A DNA stretch of 64,000 nucleotides from Mesostigma viride. Its lineage: Eukaryota > Streptophyta > Mesostigmatophyceae > Mesostigmatales > Mesostigmataceae. The notes under the pieces were generated by a model. It did not search any database, was not told the origin of the DNA, and saw only the letters and a list, made by a program, of their open reading frames with translations. The DNA is taken from the NCBI GenBank assembly GCA_009746045.1, contig RPFO01000175.1, positions 6,257,450 to 6,321,449 of the forward strand, in the 5' to 3' direction. This document shows, piece by piece, positions 31,401 to 41,200 of the stretch. Each line of letters opens with the position of its first letter. Position 1 is the stretch's first letter. The position numbers and the translations under genes were made by a program.

Positions 31401-33994
31401 GGGGGGGGCAGCATAACTCGCCTCGGGGCCCGAGGGCGTGCCAGCAGGACACAAGCGGGGGCGCGGGAGCATTCCAGCTTAAGTCCTCTTGGCGCCCGAG
31501 GGCGCGCCAGCACAAGCCATACTCCACCCCGAACGCTCGCCGGAACATCCGGCACGCTACGGCACACCAGCGCCCCCAGCCCCAGCCGCATCACCCAGCA
31601 TGCCGCGCCCAGGCATGCGGGCCACCCTGCAGGGTCCCGGCCGAGAGCCAGCTCTCTGGGGGGGACCGGGGCCGGGGGGGGCTTGACGCGCCGCCTGCTG
31701 CAGCACCCACTGCCGGCGAGGGGCCCCTTGGTGAACAGGGCCTTCGGACAAAGAGGTGTAGGGGGGGGCCAGGCCCGTCACGTGCCTATGGGGGCAGTGG
31801 ACAGGTCCAGCGGTACGGCATCCGCGGCAGCAGACCCCTTGGAGTGCCCCCATCATGCCGCCGGGCCGGAACTGCTCCGCGAGCTGCTCTCTATTCAGAG
31901 CGACACGATTGTGGACCACAAGCACGGTTGCGTGGCGGACCTGCACGAGGAGGACTGGTCTCCTTTGTCGCCCGGACGCCAGAAGGATGGCGAGCCTGTG
32001 GGCGGCCTGGTCTCGTACGGCCACAACCTGGCCAATATTTGGCTACTGGCGGTCGCGGCGCAGGCGCAGGGGGTGGCTACGGTGGCCCCCCTCTTGCCGG
32101 TGTTTCGCCGCATGTTCAACTACACGCTGCAGTATGGCGTAGACACCGAGTTTGGGGGGGTGTTCGAGGGGGGCCCGCTTGGAATGCCCGCGAGTCTCCG
32201 TGCCAAGCTCTGGTGGCCGCAGGCCGAGGCGCTAGTGGCGGCATTGTACATGTACCGGTGAGGCGATGTGTGCGTGCGGGGTCTGCTTGCAACTCCACCA
32301 TGTGCGCGCGTGTAAACCTTGCTCGATGGTGCAGGGATGGTGTGCCATGTGTGCCCGCCGTGCTTGCGCAAAGATATGTTTGGTAGTGGGCTCTGTTGCT
32401 ACCACGCTAGTGTGGGTCTGCATAAAGCTTTGTGCACAGCGAGCGATTGGTGGTTGTATTCACCGAATGCACTTCCACACAGTAGCCTTCCCTTCTGCTA
32501 CCAGTCTGTCTCTCCTCCCCACAATCCCCACCCCACTCCCCTCTCCCCTGTTGGCCTCTTGCACCTTGCTGGAATCTCCCATTTGCCCAGCCCACCCTCT
32601 TCCACCCTGTCCACCGACAAATTTGTTGTTTAAGTAGTTGAGGTATGCTGCAAGGTCCTCTGGTTCAGTTTGACATGTTGTAACTATTTGTGTAACGTGG
32701 GTGCAAAGCGCGTGCTCTCCCGATGCAAACTGAATGGGTCCCTCCAGCATGTGCCGGGGTTCTTGTGACTCAACCTAGTAAACGGGCTCAAGGGGCAAAC
32801 AAGAGGGGAGTCAAAGGAAGGGCGTATGGCGCATGGGAGGGAGGATGACACTTCTCGTTTTGCTACTCTGGGACAAAGCAATGTATGAAATAGAGGTTGT
32901 GCGTGTACTGCCAAGGTTTTTTTGCTTGTGTGGGATCAGTGCAAGCTGCAGACGGTTGAATTGGGGCCATGGGAAATCCAACGATGACAACAGGGCTGTG
33001 TGATGGACAGATGTACTGCTAGCCTGTGCGCTGCTTCCTGGGTCATGCGTAGTGATAGTGATCCCATGGCGTGGGCACGAGGAACCGTGACTGGCTGGGG
33101 GCCATGCACATTGGGGACCATGCACGTGTGGGACAGGTGCATTTGACTTGGATTCCATCCACCATTCCACGGTGGTGGTCGCTTGCTCCATGACCTCCAA
33201 CCAGGGGCACTGAGGCTAGTATGCAGACAAGAGTACTTTGATACTGGTACGCACACAACTGTGCCGGCATGAGCCAGAGCTGGCGAATAGTATTAAGGAT
33301 GGCAAATAGTATTAAGGATGGCAAATAGTATTAAGGATGGCAAATAGTATTAAGGATGGCGAATAGTATTAAGGATGGCGAATAGTATTAAGGATGGCAA
33401 ATAGTATTAAGGATGGCAAATAGTATTAAGGATGGCAAATAGTATTAAGGATGGCAAATAGTATTAAGGATGGCAAATAGTATTAAGGATGGCAAATAGT
33501 ATTAAGGATGGCAAATAGTAAAGGATCCCATGCGACAGGTTGACTTTGGGGGTTGATTGTTATAAGTAACCCGCTACACAACACCAGCTGAATGGGATGC
33601 TTATGGCCACATTGGCCTATGATAGGGCTGACCACGTTGGCCTATCATGGGAATGACTCATTTGGCATGTGGTTGCTGTAGTTGAGACTGCGGCTTCATC
33701 CATTGCTTGTCCGTGCACGCTTGCTTGTGTTTGTGCGGCTGGAGCAGGCTGACAGCGGAGCAGCAGTACCTAGATTTCCTCCTGAAGACATTGTATTGGA
33801 TTGAGAGAAATCAGGTTGACTGGACCTATGGTGAATGGCATGCACGTGTTTATTGGGCGCCGTCTAAGACCGGGGGGATCTGGACGCCAGATCCTGGTCT
33901 CAGGAAGGCGGGCCAGTGGAAGACGGCTTATCATACGGGGAGGGCGCTGCTACGGTGCCTTGAACTCTTGGAGGTCTGGCCGAAGAATAGCTAG
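28434..33994 (+). CDS. N-acylglucosamine 2-epimerase (AGE) family protein, with N-terminal hydrophobic segment
   Basis: AGE-family (alpha/alpha)6-barrel enzymes interconvert sugars such as GlcNAc/ManNAc or glucose/mannose units. Exon model: 28434-28991, 30616-30973, 31831-32257, 33748-33994. These sum to 530 codons with the stop, all in phase. Exon 1 has a basic stretch then a leucine-rich core (RRQCPLLLLLLAIQVGAIWG), suggesting a signal peptide or organelle targeting, then NAGGFKLNHNVDG, KTIISQARMTWFFAYLY, MWDRENGGFFWEVTPKGQ and FGQAYALYALAEYIQ. Exon 2 adds ASGDPDAW, DPLHGGF and DVKSLDNHLALMEAYT. Exon 3 has LVSYGHNLANIWLL, YGVDTEFGGVFEGG and KLWWPQAEALVA. Exon 4 ends with WKTAYHTGRALLRCLELLE. 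Without an intron at 30974-31830 the frame is broken across a G-rich tract; with it, phase is restored. That intron and the choice among four near-N-terminal ATGs (28434, 28455, 28479, 28491) are inference. Confidence 0.85.
29700..29865. repeat. Degenerate tandem repeat in AGE-like gene intron 1
   Basis: AGCCATACCAATTCATCCCT followed by ATTCGTCGC or a variant recurs about four times between two longer spacers (GCTGCCAATCCT). No splice site is copied. Confidence 0.75.
30160..30250. repeat. Short tandem repeat, about 21 bp, four copies
   Basis: GGTGCCCTACCATCGTTGCA with small variants is repeated four times in AGE-like intron 1, about 370 bp upstream of the exon 2 acceptor. Confidence 0.85.
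30495..30605. repeat. Degenerate CCGCCCACCGCTCA repeat at the exon 2 acceptor
   Basis: Six or so copies of CCCGCCCACCGCTCACMCC form the pyrimidine-rich run directly before the acceptor CCGCAG at 30615. The repeat therefore supplies the polypyrimidine tract of this splice site. Confidence 0.8.
30985..31130 (+). repeat. (GGGGGC/GGGGGT)n G-rich array in AGE-like gene
   Basis: GCGAGGGTGGGG units pass into GCGGGGGCGGGG units for about 145 bp. The array lies exactly where the frame of the AGE domain changes. It is either a retained coding low-complexity linker with an indel or, more simply, the start of an intron (donor ACG/GTACC at 30974). Confidence 0.9.
31190..31540. repeat. Two families of degenerate repeats after the G-rich array
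   Basis: CATGTCGACATGAGTAGC-type units (31205-31300) and GGCCCGAGGGCGYGCCAGCA-type units (31370-31520) each recur three to four times with decay. The frame through them is open but the composition is not AGE-like, which favours an intron. Confidence 0.6.
33285..33522. repeat. 19-bp tandem array, about 12 copies
   Basis: GGCAAATAGTATTAAGGAT is repeated almost perfectly, with a few GGCGAATAG variants. It lies in the last intron of the AGE-like gene (32258-33747), about 225 bp before the final acceptor. Confidence 0.95.
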
Positions 33995-35168
33995 GATGAT
34001 TCGGTGCCATGTATGTAGGCATAGTTGTGTCACTTCATAGTAGCGTGTGTCTACAATTGCTGCACCCATCCCTAATTATAGTACAGGGTGTCTTGTCTTG
34101 CCAGCTAGGGAACGCTATGTCGAAAGTTCAATTGCATCCACGTACAGGGGCTGCCAAATCGTTTCGGTGGGTCCGACTGTGCACTCTGTCGCATGCCTGT
34201 GGCATGAGCTAGGGAAGGGGGGGGTCTCTGCCCCCTGCCCGCTGTGCACACTCAGGGATAAAAAGCACTCTGGTGCTCCGGGACTCCCCAATAGGAGCAT
34301 GTGTTTAATTAATTACTTAACACTTAATTGATTGAGACGATGGTTGGGGCATGATGCAGACGATATTCGTAACTTTCGTGTAATTATTTTTCTAATGAGA
34401 TTAGCACAGTGCTCAGTGGCAGCCCCTGCGCATGACACCCAAGTAATAACTCACTTACCATAGTTTACTACTTGGAAAAGTTGCACATAAAAGCCAACCA
34501 AGGCCCTGCTAGAGCCGGTCCATATGACCGGTATCAAAACTGATTATCTGGCCAGCAGAGCAAATATATGCTCCAGACTAGAATGCAAAAATGAAGCCCT
34601 GCGACGATTACGTCACGAGGCCAACTGATAGAAAACAAAACTGGGGTTGCAGATAGATCCGACGGAAAACTGGGGACAGTGCCATGCCGTCCTCACTGCC
34701 TTGACACGAAAACACCTGCCAATGTGGTCATCTCACATCGCCATGGCGTCCAGGGAATACGCGCCGCTTACCATGCCAATGGATGCCATAGCAGCCACCA
34801 GCTCCCCAGAATCCTTCATGCATGCCAAGCTCCCACAAGGAAAGCCTCATCACAAAAAAAATTGAAGTGCGCAGCAGAGGTCTACCCGCCTCACGGAGCT
34901 TACAATAGGATGTGATACCAGAGAGTGGTCCCCGGGGTGCACCACCATCCCTCCCGAAACATAGAGAAACGAACTTGCGGCGGCTAAGTGGCATGCTTTC
35001 TCCATGCTTTCGCCACGCATGCACGGAGCAGCCGCTGTGGCATGTCCTCCAGGGCACGTGTGCCTTTACAGACAGCGGCCGAGCAGCGGCCGCATGCAGA
35101 CAGGGAAGGCTCCTGAGAAGCCAGCCAGGAAGCTGGAAACCGAGGATCATTTTCGTGGCCATTATTCG
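33995..35168. other. Intergenic between convergent AGE-like and MoaE-like genes, first part
   Basis: It holds the second copy of the hairpin-tailed element (listed separately) and otherwise nothing I can support as a gene. The stretch 34330-35168 shows no repeat or coding signature. Confidence 0.5.
34128..34322 (+). mobile_element. Short dispersed element, copy 2 (hairpin plus AATT tail)
   Basis: It is clearly related to 20755-20945 over its whole length: CAAATCGTTTCGGTGGGTCC, GACTGTGCACTCTGTCGCAT, CCCCTGCCCGCTGTGCACAC and AAAAGCACTCTGGTGCTCC, then CTCCCCAATAGGAGCATGTG and TTTAATTAATTA. The hairpin loop differs (AATA instead of AAC) while the stem pairs CTCC/GGAG are kept. Confidence 0.65.
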
Positions 35169-35573
35169 CTACAGCAGCAACGCGCACCTCCCGTGCACGG
35201 AACGTGGCCAGGGCGCAGCATATACTATACAGGGGCTGGAGGTCCAAAGTTGTCTCAGTTGATGAGCAGCAAGCGGGGTCATCTCCCAGCCATACACAGG
35301 GTTGAACTCACCGCCATACACAGGCACTGCACGGCTCAGGTTCAGCAACGTGGCGGTGCCGTAGTCCAAGTGGCTTTGGCAGCGGTCCAAGTCGGCACAT
35401 CCAAAGGCATACAGCCCCATGGATATCACGCGGTCTGGTCTTCTCATGAGGCGGATGACCACACGCGCCTCATGCGCGCACAACCTTGCTGCTAGCAAAC
35501 TAGACCTTTGCTTAACATCACCCCACCCAGTGACCCGAGACTTGGCGCGATCCTGGGTGCCAAGCTTGCACAA
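35169..35573 (-). CDS. Unrecognised open frame, possible exon or gene fragment
   Basis: A 134-codon frame whose middle looks protein-like (LMRRPDRVISMGLYAFGCAD, DRCQSHLDYGTATLLNLSRA) and is followed by a strong donor-like GGCG/GTGAGTTC near 35315. The sequence CCTGTGTATGGC before that GT is repeated 24 bp on, the same exon-edge duplication style seen elsewhere. I cannot assign a family. It lies downstream of the MoaE-like gene on the same strand and could be an exon of an unseen gene or chance. Confidence 0.3.
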   Translation of the reverse strand: MCKLGTQDRAKSRVTGWGDVKQRSSLLAARLCAHEARVVIRLMRRPDRVISMGLYAFGCADLDRCQSHLDYGTATLLNLSRAVPVYGGEFNPVYGWEMTPLAAHQLRQLWTSSPCIVYAAPWPRSVHGRCALLL

Positions 35574-35805
35574 AGTCGTGGCACGTAATGATTAATGGGT
35601 ATACCATAATGGGTAGACCATGCGTGAGACCTGCAGTCAGGAACAAAAGGTACCTACTCGAACAGTTCCTACTGCGTGAGCCTCCCCACAGAGGCACGCG
35701 AATGAACGCACAAATGGATACATGAGACCATGCGTGAATGGCAAACGCAATGGGTGACAGGCGATGGGTGAGCCACCCATGAGCGTGCGTCCCTGCCACT
35801 CGCAT

Positions 35806-36867
35806 CTATTTCTGTGCTCTCCTGCTCTGGCAGCCGCATCCGGCCGCGGCGGACCCCCCCCACTCGGCGTTCTGCTTCCACGAGCTGCCGTCTGCGTAGT
35901 ACTCCTTCTTCCACACGGGGACGGTGGCCTTGAGCTCGTCGATGGCCCAGTGGACGGCCTCCAGGGACTCCCTGCGGTGCACCGACGACATGGCGATGAT
36001 AACGCTGGCCTCCCCGATCGCCACGACACCGACGCGGTGGGCGAGGGCGACCTTCTTTAGGGGCCACTTCTCCCGAGCCTGGGTGGGATGTTGAGGGCGC
36101 ACGTGGGTCAACGCAGTGGCGTGCACACGGGTCGATGCGTAAGCGTGCGCATGGGTTGGCACATGAGCGTGCGCATGGGTTGGCACATGAGCGTGCGCAT
36201 GGCTTCAGACGTGAGCGTGCGCATTGGTTGACATGTTAACAGCCACACGGCTTGGCGTGCGGGCGCGCAGGTGGGTTGGCTTCTTAAAATGCACGTCGGC
36301 TCATATGCATGTGAGCAAGTACTGTATGAAAGCAGGTTAAATTGGTTGATTGCAGGCAAGGCTGCTATAATGTCTCACCCACGTAAAACTTTTGTGGGGG
36401 TATAGTATGCCTCACGTAGCCCTTCGTGCGGAAACATGGACGCAATCGCTGACTATGCCGCGGCAGGAAGGGGAGGGGAGACACTGCCAAGGACGAAGTG
36501 ATCAAGCTCATGCGACGCCCACAAGTTGTCTTGCAAGATCCAATCTGTAGACGCTACCAAATCGCACATTTGAATTTCCAGAGTGGAAGTCTAAACGCAC
36601 CTTCTCACAGATCTCCCTCATTTTCTTCACAGCCATGGGCGCGTAAGCCTCATATTCCAACTTCAGAACTGCTTTGCCTTCAAAAGTATTCCTAGTAGTT
36701 CCTGAAAATGTCGAGACTGCTCCAGCACCATCATCCTGTACGGCTGCAGCATACTTAGCTAGGTCGAGCGGCTCATATGTGAGCTCAACGGTCGTGTCGC
36801 CATCATCTTCAATTAGAACGATTGGCAAGGCACTAGAACTCCCAGATAGGGTTGCCACAGGACTCAT
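35806..36867 (-). CDS. MOCS2B: Molybdopterin synthase catalytic (large) subunit, MoaE/MOCS2B-like
   Basis: The large subunit of molybdopterin synthase transfers sulfur from the thiocarboxylated small subunit to precursor Z (cPMP) in molybdenum cofactor synthesis. Exons on the minus strand are 36867-36601 and 36078-35806 (89 + 91 codons, phase 0, GT-AG), giving 179 aa, close to the usual 140-190. Visible family motifs: GAVSTFSGTTRN (residues about 50-60), LEYEAYAPMAVKKM, ALAHRVGVVAIGEASVIIAM, SSVHRRESLEAVHWAIDELK and VPVWKKEYYADGSSW, which holds the WKKE lysines implicated in catalysis. The C-terminal tail after SSW (NAEWGGSAAAGCGCQSRRAQ) is not conserved in the family as I know it. The small subunit gene is not in this window. 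Confidence 0.93.
36095..36250. repeat. Degenerate 24-bp tandem repeat in MoaE-like intron
   Basis: GAGCGTGCGCATGGGTTGGC-ACAT units recur about six times right next to the exon 2 acceptor (minus strand), with decay toward the middle of the intron. No exon sequence is included. Confidence 0.8.
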
Positions 36868-38237
36868 TCTTTCTCAAATGTAACGCACGCAGTTGTATTC
36901 GAGAAGAATGATGGCTACAATGGCGATTCAGTCCGAATTACTACTTGGCAAATTTGCAGCGGCATAATGCCTTTTCGGTAACGCCCGGTCGAGGAAGGTA
37001 AGGCGAGTCCGAGTGATAGCAGGGTGCCGAAAACCTTTTAGGAGACGTTTGCAAAAAAAAGGCGCAATTGGCCAAGTGTCTAATTACGCTTGCTGGTGGA
37101 AGCCTCAGTAGCCTGCCGAAGTTGGCCGCGCGCGTGTGGGCGCCTGCCATAGCATGGCCACGTTATATATCGACCCATGCCAACTATCTCTCAGTTCGCA
37201 GTGTTTGCATGTGGCGTCCGGCCCCGGCGCAGGCGCGCCACTGCCCACGTGGCTGCCACCTAGGCAACCTAGCGAGCCCCGCGCTTGCCGGCGTCCCTTC
37301 AAGCAGCAATGGAGCACGCGATCGCGGCTAGATCCAGGACTGATGGCTGAAGACCGAGGAATAACAAAAAGGGCTCCTCGATCGACTGTGTAAGCTATAA
37401 CCACAAGTACATAAGAGTACAGTGCAGTACTAGTGTACTACTGTACAGTACTGTGGTCTGTGCAGTCTGATTGTCTGAACTTGTTGATATGGAATTTGGA
37501 ACTTGTAAGCTCCTGCGGTCAGCACTCAGCAACAGCATTAACAAGACGTGCCCCAACGACCAACGCGCGGGACAAACACGCACGTGAGCGGGCCATTGGT
37601 GGAAAAGACAGGAAAACGCTTGTTTCACTGGAAACGTCGGATTATAGGCCAATTTCCAGTTTTTCCAATCCACAACTTGGCCAGTGGCCACGATAATTAT
37701 TGATGAAATAGGGCACTGGCCGATATATAACTAATGACCACTGGCCTTCCATCATCTATGTGCTCGCGTATAATTAAATGTTGCTGCCCGCTTCTGTGTC
37801 CCTCTTTAACTCAGTCTATCCTAATTGATCGGAATGGCCGGGCAGAAACTCGAAAGGCATGTAGGCGTCTATGCCACCTTATTGATGTATAAAGTGACCG
37901 CGGGTCCGAGAAGCGCAGCGTGCTTTGAGGAGATTTTGATGGCGTTTGTGGGTGGTCTGTTTCCCAGCCGTAGTTGCCTCTACTACAACTCTATTAGAAC
38001 TACCTCGTTGTCATATTGTATGGGCGTTTGTTGCAGTTGAGACCTGTCGGGCATGAGGTGATGTGTATTGCGCTAAGGAAACGGGATGTGTATAGCTATT
38101 ATGGTGGGACGATATGCTTGTCTGTTTATACCAGGGGCGACCAAAGCTAGTGCCACTCAGCGTCTTTCATCAGTAGCGCAATCACGCAAATGAGTGCGAA
38201 CGGGCACAGTGACTAAGCAAGAACCCGTGCTAAACCG
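36868..38237. promoter_or_regulatory. Divergent intergenic region between MoaE-like and second SMYD-type gene
   Basis: 1.37 kb without a supportable gene, which must contain both promoters. Small palindromic stretches occur at 37400-37460 (GTACAGTACTGT, CTGTACAG) and repeated ACTGGCC words at 37680-37750. Whether they are regulatory is unknown. Confidence 0.35.
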
Positions 38238-41200
38238 ATGGCGCGGACGCCCACCAAGGTGCTCCACAAATATAGCCAAGAGCTGGGTCGCTATCTTGTT
38301 GCCGCGCAGGAACTCTCGACTGGAGACGTTATCCTGGTAGAACCGCCTTTCGCAGTCTTGCAGGGACACCCCGAAATGAGCCTGTTCAGTCAACGGCTTC
38401 AAGCGGCATTTGAAGTGGCGAACATCCGCAAAGGGTATTTTGGCGCTCAGCAGCTCACTGCCGCAGTTCTCGACTTCCTGCTAGGAGGGGAAGCCCGTGG
38501 GCGCGAAATGCTGGAGCACTTCTATTGCCTCCCCCTCTCCACAGCGCATTCTACACCGCACGAAAGCCAATCTTCCTCGCTGGCCCTGTGCTGTGACCGG
38601 GCTGCCCAGGTGGCCTGGCTGGCCCTGCGGACCCTGCTCGAGGAATGGCAGCCGACACGTCCACGCGCGCAGGCCTCAGGTCTCAGCGGCGCAAACGCTG
38701 TATCTGCAGTTGCAGATGCCAACAGTGCGCTCGATGCAGCCATGCTTCAAGTCCAGTCCTGGCTGGGCGGGCAAATAGAGCTCACCGTGCCGAGCCACAA
38801 GCTAATGACAGCAAGGGGGGAGCCCGGGGGTCCAAGGAGCCCATTGGGGGCAGACGACACCAGCAGCCGGGGAAAAACTCTCGAGGGGGACTGGGAGGGC
38901 AGACGAACGGTCCTCGAGGGAGGTCGCGTGGGCAACAATCCATCGTGCACCGGTTCCCCGGATGACACAACTAGCGATCGCTCCTCTTACGGCACCCGCA
39001 GCAGTGTGGAGCCGCTACTCTCCCGCGTGTTCCAGGCCTGGCTGCTCAACGGACAGGTGTGTTGGGGGGTGGGGGGGTGGGGGGTGGCATGCGCATGCGC
39101 CAAGGTGTTCGGCCCAAAGGGGCTGCGGTGTGGTGCTCCGTGCATGCTGATTGGATGATGGTGTCCGCTAAACCAAGCAATGGTGGTGTCCCGTATTTCC
39201 GGCGTGGTTTTTTAACTAAACTGGATTGACCGCATGAACATCTGGCGGACGTGCCCTGCTCCACGGGGCGCGGTCTTTGGTCCAACATGGCTTTCACCAC
39301 ACGCCCAAAGGGGCTCAATAGATGGGGGCCACATGGGTGTGCCCCCATGCGTTTGTCTCCTCATGCGCGGGGGGCGTAACCGTCCATGCTGTTCATGCTG
39401 TGCGCGATGACATTTTATCCACGGTGTCCGCAGCATCGTTAATTATTGCATCAGTCTATCCTGACAGATTTCCCCCCAATTCCTGCTTTGTCAGAGTGCC
39501 AGCCGCCAGGCGCCTCTCGTTGTTGTGACCGCAGGACTCCTTTGCCCGTCGGCATGTCCCCTACCTTGGGGGCTACACGTCCACTTTTGTTAACAGCTCT
39601 GAAGGAATGCCCTTTTGGAGCATGCGCCGCCTGTGGCGTTGCCAGCAGGATGAGCATTTTTGGACCAGCCGCTGGGCAGACGACCTGGCAGTTGCCAACC
39701 GTTTGCAAGCGTTTGCCGGGATCCCTGCCTCTTGCCTGCCCATGTGACATACACGAACCCTTGAAATCAAGTGTGATACGAGGGTCTTTCTCCACTCAAC
39801 TTCTAGGATGGTAACGGATATGCTGCCAGGTCAGCGGGTGTAACCCGTGCACCCCCTCGTTGAGTTATCACGACGGGATGTGGCAAAATCTCGCCTCGCT
39901 GTCCAAAAGAGCACACCCTCATGCGCGCTGGCCATGGTGTTCATCTGTGCATTTTATCCCCACACAAACATCGGCATGAGCCCTTGCTCCACATCCGTCT
40001 GCACGTCTCATAATCCGCACGTCTTATAATGATAGATCGAGTATAAACCCACGTAGGGTAAAGGGTGCATCCATCTGCACGTCTCATAATCAGTTCATAA
40101 CAACCATTGGGTTCCTTCGCCGCGGTCTCGGGACAGCTGCATGCTGCTTGCCTCATTCGTGGTCCGATGGATGCTGGCCCACGTGCGTTGTTGGTTTGAC
40201 CCTCATTATTATTGACGCCTCTGACAAGTACTCTTGTTTTTGGTTTTGGTAATGGTGGAGGTGGTGGTGGATGTGATGATGGTTATGCTGCCGCTCGTTG
40301 GAATGATGGTTATGGAGCTAGTGTTGGACATGGACGGTGTGGGGGTGGGGGTGGGGTGGGGGTGGGGGTGGGGGTGGGGGTGGGGGTGGGGGTGGGGGTG
40401 GGGGTGGGTGGGGTGGGGGTGGGGGTGGGGTGGGGGTGGGGGTGGGGGTGGGGGTGTGTAGTTTGGGGGGAGGGGACAGGGGTGGCAGGGGCTTGAGAGG
40501 CGGGAATGGTTGGTTGGTTGCTTGGTTGGTTGGTTGGATTGGTGAACCGCTGCTGCTGATGGCCATTGGCATCTTTATGCTGGCATGCGGTCACGTGGAA
40601 CACTCCTCCACAGTCCTTCCGCCGCCCCGGCCATCCTTCCACCACGGCACTCTTCCGCATGGCATCCTTATGCTCGCACTCGTGCGCGCCCAACGCCAGC
40701 TTCCACACGCACACGGGGCAGCTGATTCTGCGCGCGTCACGACGCATCGCCCCTGGGGAGGCGGTCACTATATCGTACGCGCTCGTGTTCTTAAGTTTAA
40801 AAACCATGCTGTTTAGAATGCACACTGGCTCCCGCTGTGAGCATTAACCATCCAAATTTGTAGCATAGCATAGCACAGCTGCCACACATTTCCCCCTCCA
40901 TTCATCTCGGGGGAGTTGTGAAACGCGTCATAAGATGTCATGAAAGCAGGCTTGAGCTTCCATGGTCTGACTCTTCCAGCGGTTGTTTGTCTCCCTGATA
41001 CGCTGCTGCGTAGCGCTGGGAGCATGGGCACAAAACCTGCATCTGGCGTTTCTTGCGATGCTCCCTGGCTCCCGGCACATCTCGACAAGGAGAAGCTGCT
41101 GGCAGCACGAAAGCAGCACAGAGCACAGCACTCACCGCTCACTTCCCTTCGGCAGGTTGCAGCAGCCAGTCACCTTGTTCTCACCGTCAGTGCTCTCCAG

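Noticed and set aside
33285-33522. Possible CRISPR or regulatory array (19-bp repeats)
   Set aside because: Head-to-tail minisatellite with no spacers inside an intron.
39535-39745. Extra exon in the second SMYD-type gene (DSFARRHVPYLGG...)
   Set aside because: Open after a CAG in the right incoming phase, but no donor returns it to the phase of the next exon. Direct joining of 39056 to 40614 is cleaner. Mentioned within the gene entry only.
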